A stretch of DNA of 40,670 nucleotides from NCBI RefSeq assembly GCF_018070465.1, contig NZ_JAGPXT010000038.1, positions 1 to 40,670 of the forward strand. Direction: 5' to 3'. Position 1 is the first letter of the stretch, and each line of letters opens with the position of its first letter. The stretch is from Micromonospora sp. C95 (GTDB lineage Bacteria; Actinomycetota; Actinomycetes; Mycobacteriales; Micromonosporaceae). The notes beneath the pieces are model-generated. The model saw only the letters and a list, made by a program, of their open reading frames with translations, did not search any database and had not been told where the DNA came from. This document shows, piece after piece, positions 32,195 through 39,385 of this stretch. The translations under genes were made by a program, and so were the position numbers.

Positions 32195-32935
32195 CTAGCC
32201 GGCGGCGGTGCGTTCGACGGTGATGGCGGAGACGCCGGCCGTCGCGTCGATGTCGTAGCGGTCCGTCGCGGAGTTCCACTCGGGCGGGGTGAAGGTGGTG
32301 CCACCGGCCACCCCGGAGTGGGTGGTGCCGTCGACGGTGACCGAACCGGCACCGCCACCGGCGCGTACCTGCACGGGGGCGTCGCCGGCCAGGCGGACGA
32401 CGATCTGGCTCGCGCCGCCGCCGAGCAGGGTGCGCTGCGTCCCCTCCGGTGCGGGCAGCGTCAGCTCGATCCGGTTCGCGCCGGCGGTGAACTCGACGTC
32501 ACCGAGCTGGGCGCCGCGCAGGTCGAGGTGCTGTTCCTTGGCCCCACCGTTGAGCCGGACGTGCCAGCGGACCGACTCGGCCAGCACCACCTCCACGACC
32601 GCCGGGCCGTCCCGGTCGGTGCCGCGCAGGCTGGTCAGCAGGCTTCCATCGGTGAGGGAGACGGCGGGACGGACGTTGGCATCGCGGGGCGTCGACACCC
32701 GGTAGGCGTCGTCGCCGAGGTCGGCGGTGCGCACCTGGACCACGTCGGCACCGTCGAGCAGGACGAAGGTGGCCTCCCGCAGATCGCCGACGGCACCGGT
32801 GACGACGTGACCGTTGCGGCCGTCACCCCGGACCGTCACCCACGTCCAGGTGGCGACCACCACCACCACGACCAGTACGGCCGCACCGATCCACCACCAC
32901 ATCCGTCGTCCGCCGGCCGCCTGAGTGTTCTCCAC
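32195..32935 (-). CDS. Membrane-anchored protein of unknown function
   Basis: The 246-residue product has a short N-terminus, one membrane helix (WWWIGAAVLVVVVVVATWTW) and an external beta-rich domain. That domain has repeated Gly/Asp/Val strands (LDLRGAQLGDVEFTAGANRI, ASQIVVRLAGDAPVQVRAGG, AGSVTVDGTTHSGV). This resembles the beta-solenoid part of DUF4097-type adhesin-like proteins. Function unknown. GTG 32935 has GGGAGG four bases upstream; a later ATG at 32902 would start just before the helix. The 233 bp on its 3' side, to DUF72, show no feature. Confidence 0.75.
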   Translation of the reverse strand: MENTQAAGGRRMWWWIGAAVLVVVVVVATWTWVTVRGDGRNGHVVTGAVGDLREATFVLLDGADVVQVRTADLGDDAYRVSTPRDANVRPAVSLTDGSLLTSLRGTDRDGPAVVEVVLAESVRWHVRLNGGAKEQHLDLRGAQLGDVEFTAGANRIELTLPAPEGTQRTLLGGGASQIVVRLAGDAPVQVRAGGGAGSVTVDGTTHSGVAGGTTFTPPEWNSATDRYDIDATAGVSAITVERTAAG

Positions 32936-33006
32936 GTCGCCTCCCGTACATCGATGACCGCACGGGTTACTACCCGCCTGTCACCGACTCTTACGCACGC
33001 CACGCT

Positions 33007-33044
33007 CGGTGGGCTCAGCGCCGGGCGTGGCGGTGAGCCCACCG
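33007..33044. terminator. Terminator hairpin at the 3' side of the GH16 gene
   Basis: CGGTGGGCTCA (33007-33017) pairs perfectly with 33034-33044 around a 16-base loop, 21 bp past the GH16 stop. It shares the CGGTGGGCTC stem with the hairpin at 6021-6054. Confidence 0.65.
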
Positions 33045-33064
33045 GTCCGTCGCGGGCGGTCGCC

Positions 33065-34312
33065 TCAGGCTCGGGACCACTTCTGGTTGGGGGTGCCGGC
33101 GCAGTCCCACAGTTGCAGCCGGCCGCCGTTGTTCGGGTTGTTGTCGCGTACGTCGACGCAGCGGTTCGCGTTGAGGTTGACCAGGTCGCCGGCGGCGTTG
33201 AGGGTGAAGCGTTGCGCCGGGTTGCCGTTGCAGGTGACGAGGTTGACCTCGGTGCCGTTGGCGGTGCCGGCCCAGGCCGGGTCCATGCACTTGCCCATCG
33301 CGCGGATGGTGCCGTCGGCGGCGAAGGTCCACGCCTGCGCGGCGGTGGTGTTGCAGTTCCAGATCTGTAGCGGCGCCCCGTCGACCGGGTTGGCGTTGGG
33401 GATGTCGATGCACCGGCCGCTCTGCTGCCCCCGGATCCGGGTGGTGCCGGTGTTGCCGTCCGGCACGTAGCCGTGGACGCGGACGTAGTCGACGAGCATC
33501 TGCTGCGGGAACTGGGTGCTGCCGTCGGGATAGCCGGGCCAGTTACCACCGACCGCCACGTTGAGGATCATGAAGAACGGGTGGTCGAAGACCCAGCGGT
33601 TACCGCCGAGCCGGCTCGGGTCCACCCGGAAGAACTCCGATCCGTCGAGGTACCAGCGGATGATGTTCGGTTCCCAGTCCACCCGGTAGGTGTGGAAGGT
33701 GTCGGCCAGCGGCTGCCCGATGGTGCGACTGCCGGTGATCCCGCCGCCGCCGGAGTAGCCCGGTCCGTGGATGGTGCCGTGCACGGTGTTCGGTTCCCGC
33801 CCGACGTTCTCCATGATGTCGATCTCGCCGGAGGCCGGCCAGCCGACATTGCCGAAGTCGCTGCCGAGCATCCAGAACGCCGGCCAGATTCCCTGACCTC
33901 GCGGGATCTTGATGCGCGCCTCGAACCGCCCGTACGCCTGGCTGAACGTGGCCGCGGTCAGCAGCCGGGCGGAGGTGTACTCGCACCGGCCGTAGTGGCA
34001 CTGGTAGTTGGCCGGGTTCTCCCGGCGGGCGGTGATGACCAGGTTGCCCTGGCCGTCGTGCACCGCGTTGCTGGTGCTGTTGGTGTAGTACTGCCGTTCG
34101 TTGTTGCCCCAGCCGTGGCCGCCGATGTCGAAGCGCCACTTGGACTGGTCGACCGGGGTGCCGGCCGGCGAGTTGAACTCGTCCTGCCAGGTGATGCCGC
34201 CGATCGCGGCGGCGGCCGGTGCGGACTGCACGGGTAGCAGGAGCGCGCTGGTGACGAGGGCCGCACCCAGGGCGGCGGCTGCCCGCCGGAGGCTGCGGGA
34301 GATGGCGTACAC
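33065..34312 (-). CDS. Secreted GH16 beta-glucanase (laminarinase-like) with CBM13
   Basis: The 415-residue product has a signal peptide ending near APAAAAIGG. The GH16 jelly roll contains ITWQDEFN, GWGNNERQYYT, YGRFEARIKIPRGQGIWPAF and the catalytic GEIDIMEN with nucleophile Glu163 and acid/base Glu168. The extra Met between D and E is the 1,3-beta-glucanase type (ExDxxE). A CBM13 trefoil (about 290-415) has RCIDIPNA, KCMDPAWAG and RCVDVRDN repeats. It should degrade beta-1,3-glucans such as laminarin or fungal wall glucan. A 16-bp CebR-like palindrome lies 51 bp upstream, so induction by gluco-oligosaccharides is likely. Confidence 0.94.
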   Translation of the reverse strand: MYAISRSLRRAAAALGAALVTSALLLPVQSAPAAAAIGGITWQDEFNSPAGTPVDQSKWRFDIGGHGWGNNERQYYTNSTSNAVHDGQGNLVITARRENPANYQCHYGRCEYTSARLLTAATFSQAYGRFEARIKIPRGQGIWPAFWMLGSDFGNVGWPASGEIDIMENVGREPNTVHGTIHGPGYSGGGGITGSRTIGQPLADTFHTYRVDWEPNIIRWYLDGSEFFRVDPSRLGGNRWVFDHPFFMILNVAVGGNWPGYPDGSTQFPQQMLVDYVRVHGYVPDGNTGTTRIRGQQSGRCIDIPNANPVDGAPLQIWNCNTTAAQAWTFAADGTIRAMGKCMDPAWAGTANGTEVNLVTCNGNPAQRFTLNAAGDLVNLNANRCVDVRDNNPNNGGRLQLWDCAGTPNQKWSRA

Positions 34313-34362
34313 GATGGAATCTCCTCGGGGGTGGAGGGGCGGATACGCTAGGCGAGGCGGGT

Positions 34363-34378
34363 TGGAGAGCGCTCTCCA
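34363..34378. promoter_or_regulatory. CebR/LacI-type operator of the GH16 gene
   Basis: TGGAGAGCGCTCTCCA is a perfect 16-bp palindrome. It closely resembles the actinomycete CebR/CelR site TGGGAGCGCTCCCA known from cellulose and cello-oligosaccharide genes. It lies just downstream of the proposed GH16 promoter. Confidence 0.8.
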
Positions 34379-34384
34379 GATCCG

Positions 34385-34413
34385 AGTCTGTCTATTTCGA
34401 GAGAATTAGTCAA
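34385..34413 (-). promoter_or_regulatory. Putative GH16 promoter
   Basis: On the minus strand, -35 TTGACT (34413-34408) and -10 CAGACT (34390-34385) are 17 bp apart. The 16-bp operator begins six bases further on, where the transcript should start. Confidence 0.5.
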
Positions 34414-34448
34414 GGTTGTTAACAGCGATCATCGACCGGAAGGTCCCT

Positions 34449-34495
34449 CGTCAACCGGTGGTTGACGGCAACGGTCCGTCAACCTAAGGTTGACG
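34449..34495 (+). promoter_or_regulatory. Twin operators overlapping a leaderless promoter
   Basis: Two copies of CGTCAACC-3 nt-GGTTGACG lie at 34449-34467 and 34477-34495, with centres 28 bp apart. A promoter is built into them. The -35 TTGACG (34462-34467) is in the right arm of the first. The -10 TAAGGT (34485-34490), after a 17-bp spacer, covers the loop and arm of the second. The ATG follows six bases later, so the mRNA should be leaderless. A bound regulator would occlude both promoter boxes. Confidence 0.75.
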
Positions 34496-34496
34496 C

Positions 34497-35210
34497 ATGA
34501 CTGAACCCGTGCAGATGAGCAACCCGGTCCGACTCGACGATCTGATCCAGGCAATCAAGCAGGCCCACCCCGACGCGCTCGACCAGCTCACCGACGCGGT
34601 GATGGTGGCCGACCACATCGGTGAGGTCGCCGACCATCTGATCGGCCACTTCGTGGACCAGGCCCGGCGTTCCGGCGCATCCTGGACCGAGATCGGCCGC
34701 AGCATGGGGGTGAGCAAGCAGGCCGCCCAGAAGCGCTTCGTGGGCGCGGCGATGGACCCTCAGGAGGGCTTCCAGCGGTTCACCCCGCGCGCCCGCAACG
34801 TGGTGATGGCCTCGCAGAACGAGGCGAAGGCCGCCGGCAACGCCGAGATCAGCCCGGTTCACCTGGTGCTCGGCCTGCTGGCCGAACCGGAGGCGCTGGC
34901 CGCAAAGGTGCTCGCCGCCGGGGGCGTGTCGATCGAGGCCGTGCGTGAGGCCGCCACGGCGGCGCTGCCGCCGTCGTCGGAGGAGGTTCCGGACCTGATC
35001 CCGTACGACGCCGCCGGTAAGAAGGCCCTGGAGTTGACCTTCCGCGAGGCGCTGCGGCTCGGGCACAACTACATCGGCACCGAGCACGTCCTGCTGGCCC
35101 TGCTGGAGCAGGAGAACGGTGAGGGTGTGCTCACCGGCCTCGGCGTGGACAAGGCCGCCACCGAGGCGAACATCGTGGCGGCCCTGGCCAAGATTCGGGC
35201 GTTCGAATAG
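34497..35210 (+). CDS. HTH plus double Clp N-terminal-domain protein
   Basis: The 237-residue product has an N-terminal helical part with a helix-turn-helix (SGASWTEIGRSMGVSKQAAQ, then KRF, about residues 61-82). Two Clp_N repeats follow: FTPRARNVVMASQNEAKAAG ... ISPVHLVLGLLAEPE, and ALELTFREALRLGHNYIGTE with HVLLALLEQENGEGV. No ATPase domain is present, so it is not a ClpC but a small adaptor or regulator. The DNA-binding part and the twin palindromes on its own promoter suggest autoregulation, perhaps sensed through Clp_N binding of misfolded protein or peptide. It diverges from the GH16 gene and converges with an unknown gene four bases away. Confidence 0.88.
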   Translation: MTEPVQMSNPVRLDDLIQAIKQAHPDALDQLTDAVMVADHIGEVADHLIGHFVDQARRSGASWTEIGRSMGVSKQAAQKRFVGAAMDPQEGFQRFTPRARNVVMASQNEAKAAGNAEISPVHLVLGLLAEPEALAAKVLAAGGVSIEAVREAATAALPPSSEEVPDLIPYDAAGKKALELTFREALRLGHNYIGTEHVLLALLEQENGEGVLTGLGVDKAATEANIVAALAKIRAFE

Positions 35211-35214
35211 GCGG

Positions 35215-35733
35215 TCAGGGCTCGACGGGGAAGCCGTACCGGGCGGCGTGCTCCGGGTCGACCGGATCGATCTGGCGTAGCCCGGCGTCGGCGAGGCGCT
35301 TGTTGACCTCGTCGAGTCGCTCGCGCACCAGCCGGGCCTCCTCTTCGGTGACCCGCCCCCGGTGCGGCCGACCCGCGTGCTCGATGGTGCCGTAATCGAT
35401 CTTCTCGACGCTGCGCCGGGCCTTCGGCGGACGTACCCGTTCGGCGGTCCTGAGCAACTGCGCCATCGGCACGTCGGTGGCCATCGCGTCGAACTCGCTC
35501 GCGGTCAGCACCACCCGACGCGGCTCGCCCTGGCCGTGCCGGTCGTGGATCTCGACCACCGCCACGTCCAGCGCCGCGTCGTCGATGCTCTCCACCTCCG
35601 CCGGGGTGGCGTCCAGTTGCACGGGCCCGGCCACCAGGTCAGGGTGCTCGAGGACGACGACACGGACGGCCTCGTCGTCGGCGCCGAGCACCGTGCCGCT
35701 GAAGTCGGAGACGTGGATCGTCTTCTTGCCCAT
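35215..35733 (-). CDS. Conserved-looking protein of unknown function
   Basis: The 172-residue soluble product is not recognised. It begins MGKKTIHVSDFSGTVLGADD, a short beta-strand start faintly like Lsr2-type N-termini, but no further match supports that. The second half is charged and helical (EKIDYGTIEHAGRPHRGRVT, EEEARLVRERLDEVNKRLAD) and ends DPEHAARYGFPVEP. ATG 35733 has GGGAG about 11 bases upstream. It ends four bases from the convergent Clp_N gene. Confidence 0.7.
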   Translation of the reverse strand: MGKKTIHVSDFSGTVLGADDEAVRVVVLEHPDLVAGPVQLDATPAEVESIDDAALDVAVVEIHDRHGQGEPRRVVLTASEFDAMATDVPMAQLLRTAERVRPPKARRSVEKIDYGTIEHAGRPHRGRVTEEEARLVRERLDEVNKRLADAGLRQIDPVDPEHAARYGFPVEP

Positions 35734-35819
35734 GGATGTGCCAGCTCCCGTCGTGACCCGTCGAAGGACCAGCAGACGTTACCCGACAGGTGTGCGAAAG
35801 CGCGCGCTGGCACGCCGCT

Positions 35820-36239
35820 CTACAGGCTTCCTCGGCGTGCCACCCACTCGGTCGGCTGACCGGTGATCGCGGCGATCCGGTCGTAGTCGGCGTCGTAGTG
35901 CAGCACGGTCGCTCCGTGCACTTCTGCGGTCGCCGCGATCACCAGGTCGGGCAGTCGGAAGTTGCGATGCTGGCTGTCCGCGGCGAGCAGGCGGTGCACG
36001 GCGAGAGCACGATCCATCGCCTCGGTCGTCACGTCCATCCACCGGTGGCCGCGCAAGGCTTGCCACAGGATCTCGTACCCCTTCGGATGAGGAGCATTGT
36101 TGAGGAACTCGAGAGCGGCCATGTGGCAGGTCGCCAAGCGTCCCTCGGCCAGCAACGTCTCGAAGCGGCGTCGGACCGCCGGATATCGCCCCTGAAGCAC
36201 GAACACCGACGTGTCGGCGAGATAGATCGCACCAGCCAT
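35820..36239 (-). CDS. vapC: PIN-domain toxin, VapC type
   Basis: The 139-residue predicted magnesium-dependent ribonuclease keeps the PIN acidic residues: YLADTSV (D9), AALEF (E44), RLPDLVIAA (D98) and YDADYD (D116/D118). It ends with the family segment for the last strand. ATG 36239 overlaps the antitoxin stop by one base (TAATG). The open frame continues upstream, but only as a shadow of the antitoxin gene. It should cleave tRNA or rRNA when free of its partner. The target is unknown. Confidence 0.92.
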   Translation of the reverse strand: MAGAIYLADTSVFVLQGRYPAVRRRFETLLAEGRLATCHMAALEFLNNAPHPKGYEILWQALRGHRWMDVTTEAMDRALAVHRLLAADSQHRNFRLPDLVIAATAEVHGATVLHYDADYDRIAAITGQPTEWVARRGSL

Positions 36240-36493
36240 TACGCGGCCTCGGAGTCGCGCGCATCCTCGACGAGTCGACCGAGATCCCGGCCGCCGCCGT
36301 AACGCCACGCCTCTTCGGAGTCGGTGAAGTCCATCTCCACCTGATCGAACGCGGAGACGATCTCCCGTGCCTGACGACGCAGGGCAAAGGCGTGCAGGGC
36401 GGCGTTGATGGTCGCCACCTTGGTGTCGGTGCCGAGCACCTCGCGGGCTGCGTCAAGCCACTCGTCGTTCACGTCCACGGTGATGCGTGTCAT
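36239..36493 (-). CDS. vapB: Ribbon-helix-helix antitoxin, VapB type
   Basis: The 84-residue product starts MTRITVDVNDEWLDAAREVL followed by GTDTKVATINAALHAFALRR. This is the strand-helix-helix of actinobacterial VapB antitoxins (the family with VDV-D and T-x-NAAL motifs). The acidic, aromatic C-terminus (DFTDSEEAWRYGGGRDL) should wrap the toxin. ATG 36493 is chosen because the motif begins there and a TACGAT -10 lies six bases upstream; the frame opens 33 bases earlier. It normally represses its own operon. Confidence 0.9.
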   Translation of the reverse strand: MTRITVDVNDEWLDAAREVLGTDTKVATINAALHAFALRRQAREIVSAFDQVEMDFTDSEEAWRYGGGRDLGRLVEDARDSEAA

Positions 36494-36499
36494 GGCCAA

Positions 36500-36526
36500 A
36501 TCGTACACCAGATAGGAACGTTTCAA
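36500..36526 (-). promoter_or_regulatory. Putative leaderless vapBC promoter
   Basis: On the minus strand, -10 TACGAT (36505-36500) ends six bases before the vapB ATG, and no Shine-Dalgarno is present. TTGAAA (36526-36521) could be a -35, though the 15-bp spacer is short. Confidence 0.45.
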
Positions 36527-36555
36527 GGCACCAAGATTGCCAAACGGTTGGTGTG

Positions 36556-36744
36556 TCAGTGCGGGTTCAGGTGGTGCCGTACGGGGTTGGCCGGCAGGCT
36601 GTTCAGCTCGCGCCAGGAGAGGGCGCCGGGACGGGTGCGGTGCCCCCGGTGGGGGGTCTGGGCCGGGAGTTGGCGGGTCGTCCCGCGGTGCTGCCAGGCG
36701 CGCTCCGGGTCCTGCTGATCACGGTCCTGCGGGTGTTTCGGCAT
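36556..36744 (-). CDS. Possible small basic protein
   Basis: The 62-residue hydrophilic frame begins MPKHPQDRDQQDPERAWQHR and contains GALSWRELNSLPANPV near its end. It is rich in Arg, His, Pro and Gln, with no membrane segment. The amino-acid order does not look like a shadow, since no gene overlaps it. GGAACGG lies about eight bases upstream. Without homologs this stays tentative; the function is unknown. Confidence 0.4.
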   Translation of the reverse strand: MPKHPQDRDQQDPERAWQHRGTTRQLPAQTPHRGHRTRPGALSWRELNSLPANPVRHHLNPH

Positions 36745-36899
36745 GCCTACACCGTTCCAAAGAAAGTTGTCCATGTATGGAAATGGATGTGACGGTCGAT
36801 CGATCGTTCAGGTTCCCCGGATCGCACCCACCTACCCCCCGAACTCACCGGATCGTCGTACCGTGAGCGGCGTCGACGGTGACGGACCGGGAGGTGTTG

Positions 36900-37559
36900 A
36901 TGCTCGACCGGCGGCTCCACCTGCACCTGGCGACCTGGCTGGGACAGTGGCCGGCCGGCCCGGGCCTGCACGTGGTCGGGTCCGGGCGGCGGACCCGACC
37001 CGCCTGGGACGGCCGCCCGCGCCCCGCCATCGCGGTCCAGGCCAGGGCCGGCGGCGTGCTCTCCGTGGCCCCCGACCGGGTCGCGGCCGTACGTGAGCTG
37101 GCGCGGCGCCCGGACGGGCTGCTGAATGCACTGCCGGCCGCAGTCGGGTATCCGCGCTGGTCCGTGCACGACGACGTCTTCCGGTGGAGCGTGGCGCCGG
37201 CGGATCTGCCGGATGTCGGTGAGTGGGTGTCGCCGACCGCCGCCGGCCTGCCCTCCTGGCTGCGGCTGTTCGACCGGTCGGTGCTCATCGTGCGCGACGA
37301 CCGGGGCCGCTACCTGGCCGGCGTCGGGATCAAGCGGCATGACCGGCACGGACACGAGTTGGCGGTGGGCACCGTCCCGGCGGCGCGTGGACGAGGTCTG
37401 GCCCGGAGGTTGGTGGCCCAGGCGGCTCGCCGGGTGCTCGACGACGGTGCCGTGCCGACCTATCTGCACGACCGGCGCAACGGCGCCTCGGCGCGGGTGG
37501 CGGAGGCCGCCGGGTTTCCCGACCGCGGCTGGCGGTCCTACGGGGTCTACCCGAGCTGA
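36900..37559 (+). CDS. GNAT-family N-acetyltransferase
   Basis: The 219-residue product has a variable N-terminal half. Its C-terminal GNAT core has YLAGVGIKRH, the acetyl-CoA loop AVGTVPAARGRGLARRLVAQ, and ASARVAEAAGFPDRGWRSYG as the last helix and strand. This layout recalls FR47/GCN5-like two-domain members. The acceptor is unknown. ATG 36900 has GGGAGG five bases upstream; the earlier GTG at 36879 adds seven residues. A strong hairpin follows its stop. Confidence 0.85.
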   Translation: MLDRRLHLHLATWLGQWPAGPGLHVVGSGRRTRPAWDGRPRPAIAVQARAGGVLSVAPDRVAAVRELARRPDGLLNALPAAVGYPRWSVHDDVFRWSVAPADLPDVGEWVSPTAAGLPSWLRLFDRSVLIVRDDRGRYLAGVGIKRHDRHGHELAVGTVPAARGRGLARRLVAQAARRVLDDGAVPTYLHDRRNGASARVAEAAGFPDRGWRSYGVYPS

Positions 37560-37576
37560 ACACCGACCGGCAGGGC

Positions 37577-37612
37577 GCGGACCGTGGATCCCGGGCCGGA
37601 TCCACGGTCCGC
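37577..37612 (+). terminator. Terminator hairpin after the GNAT gene
   Basis: GCGGACCGTGGATCC (37577-37591) pairs perfectly with 37598-37612 around a six-base loop, 17 bp after the stop. It lies between convergent genes and could work for both. The rest of the gap to 37755 shows nothing clear. Confidence 0.8.
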
Positions 37613-37755
37613 AGCCTCCCCCCAGGTCCGGGTGCGGCTCCAGTGCCGATCACGCTACGTATCCGGAACCCTCTCGGCAAGCCGCCGCCAGTGTCTCGTT
37701 GCTGTCCAATTATGGACTTGACCTGGGAAGAAGCATTTCCTTCGGTGCGACGCGG

Positions 37756-39219
37756 TCAGTGACGCAGGGTGGGTGTCAGGCCGAGTGCCTCGGCGGCGGC
37801 GCGGCCGTTGGCGTGGCTCGCGCCGTACGTGGTGACGAAGGCGCGTACGCGCTCGGGTCGCCAGGTCGCCGGCCAGCCCATCTCCACCACGGCCACCGGA
37901 TGCGCGGCGGCCAACGCGTTGACCAGCTCCGGTCCGCCGGGCAGCCGGTGCAGGTTGCGGGCGACCAGGACGATCGGGCGGTCGGCGGCGCGTCGGCGCA
38001 GGTCGGCCGGGTCCGTCTCGGCGGCCACCACCCGGATCTGCTCGGTGCCGTCCAGGTGTGGTCCGAGGCCCCACGGCACCCGGCCCTCGGCGATCGTGGA
38101 GTTGCCGTGCAACTGCACCACGAGCGACCGGTCCAGCCCGGTCGGCGCGCCCTCCACCCGTACCGCTCGGCGGGCGGCCGCGTACCCGAGGTCGTCGGGG
38201 GTGGCGGTGGTGCGGTCGGCGGTCCGGGTCCACGCGGCGAGGTCCGCGACGCGGCCGGCCGCCTGTTCGACGCCGGCCCGGTCCAACCGGCCGTCGCCGA
38301 GCGCGGCCACGATCTCGGCGACGACCCGCTCGACCAGGTCGGCGTCGACCTTGGCGCCGATGCAGAGCAGATCGGCACCGGCGGCCAGAGCGCGTACCGC
38401 ACCGGGGGCGATGCCGCCGGCAGCCAGGGCCGCGCCCTTCATCTCCAGCGCATCGGTGACGATGACGCCGTCGAAGCCGTACTCGTGGCGCAGCAGGTCG
38501 ACCAGCACGGTCCGGCTGAACGTGGCGGGCCCGTCACCGGTCAGCGCGGGCACCCGGATGTGTGCGGTCATCACCGCCTTCGTTCCGGCGGCGATGACCG
38601 CGGCGAACGGCGGCAGGTCCCGCCGACGCAGCAGCTCGGCCGCGACGTCCACGGTGGGCAGCTCGTGGTGGGAGTCCGCCACCGTCGCCCCGTGGCCGGG
38701 GAAGTGCTTGGCGCAGGCCGCCACCCCGGCGGCCTGCAGCCCGGCGGTCGCGGCGGCTGCGTGTGCGGCGACCTGCTCCGGGTCGGCGCCGAAGGACCGG
38801 GTGCCGATGATCGGGTTGTCGTCGGCGGTGTTGACGTCGACCGTAGGGGCCAGGTCGAGGGTGATACCCAGGCTGGCCAGCTCGGCGCCGATGGCCTGGT
38901 AGACCTGGCGGGTCAGCGCCACGTCGCCGACCGCGCCGAGCGCGGCGTTGCCCGGGTACGGGCTGCCGGTGGCGTGGGCCAGTCGGGTGACGTCGCCGCC
39001 CTCCTCGTCGATGGCGATCAGTACGTCGGGCCGACCGCCGCGCAGCGCCGCCGTGCTGGCCGACACCTGCGCCGGTTCGGTGACGTTGCCGCCGAACAGG
39101 GTGTGTCCGGCGAGCCCGTCGGCGACCAGGTCGACGGCCCACCCGGGCGGGACCGACCCCGGGTACGCGGCCAGCAGGGTGCCCAGCGCCAGCCGGCGCA
39201 GTCCTGGATCGAGCCCCAC
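37756..39219 (-). CDS. GH3 beta-N-acetylhexosaminidase (NagZ-like)
   Basis: The 487-residue product has no clear signal peptide. The GH3 barrel contains PDVLIAIDEEGGDVTRLAHA, the NagZ-type signature AKHFPGHG (K171, H172) with the following DSHHELP loop that supplies the acid/base His, and VTDALEMKG with nucleophile Asp256. A second alpha/beta domain (about 340-487) follows, as in Gram-positive NagZ and GH3 phosphorylase-like members. It should release GlcNAc from peptidoglycan or chitin fragments. GTG 39219 has GAGGAGA upstream. It is divergent from a ROK regulator, with one operator-like site between them. Confidence 0.92.
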   Translation of the reverse strand: MGLDPGLRRLALGTLLAAYPGSVPPGWAVDLVADGLAGHTLFGGNVTEPAQVSASTAALRGGRPDVLIAIDEEGGDVTRLAHATGSPYPGNAALGAVGDVALTRQVYQAIGAELASLGITLDLAPTVDVNTADDNPIIGTRSFGADPEQVAAHAAAATAGLQAAGVAACAKHFPGHGATVADSHHELPTVDVAAELLRRRDLPPFAAVIAAGTKAVMTAHIRVPALTGDGPATFSRTVLVDLLRHEYGFDGVIVTDALEMKGAALAAGGIAPGAVRALAAGADLLCIGAKVDADLVERVVAEIVAALGDGRLDRAGVEQAAGRVADLAAWTRTADRTTATPDDLGYAAARRAVRVEGAPTGLDRSLVVQLHGNSTIAEGRVPWGLGPHLDGTEQIRVVAAETDPADLRRRAADRPIVLVARNLHRLPGGPELVNALAAAHPVAVVEMGWPATWRPERVRAFVTTYGASHANGRAAAEALGLTPTLRH

Positions 39220-39350
39220 GTGTTCTCTCCTCTCGATGCCGGCCGGCGCGGATCTCGTACCGGGTCGGCGGAGGGTCGCGCTCCCACGTGGCCGATACGC
39301 TACGGCTTACCCGTTCGCCTGTCGGTTCTACGGCCGCACAGGCCATACAG

Positions 39351-39367
39351 TTAGCAAAGTTTACTAA
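39351..39367. promoter_or_regulatory. ROK-type operator between nagZ-like and ROK genes
   Basis: TTAGCAAA-G-TTTACTAA is a 17-bp palindrome with one mismatched pair. It is AT-rich against a very GC-rich background and lies 19 bp before the ROK start. It resembles NagC/ROK-type sites (TTT-x-TAA arms). It probably mediates ROK autoregulation and control of the hexosaminidase gene. Confidence 0.7.
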
Positions 39368-39385
39368 AACTTGAGGACACATGGC

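Noticed and set aside
35820..36493. VapBC as part of the ATPase-HEPN system
   Set aside because: It is about 5 kb away with unrelated genes between and is a complete toxin-antitoxin pair by itself.
37126..39354. 742-residue plus-strand frame across the GNAT and GH3 genes
   Set aside because: It is low-complexity and antisense to the clear GH3 gene; this is a typical high-GC shadow frame.
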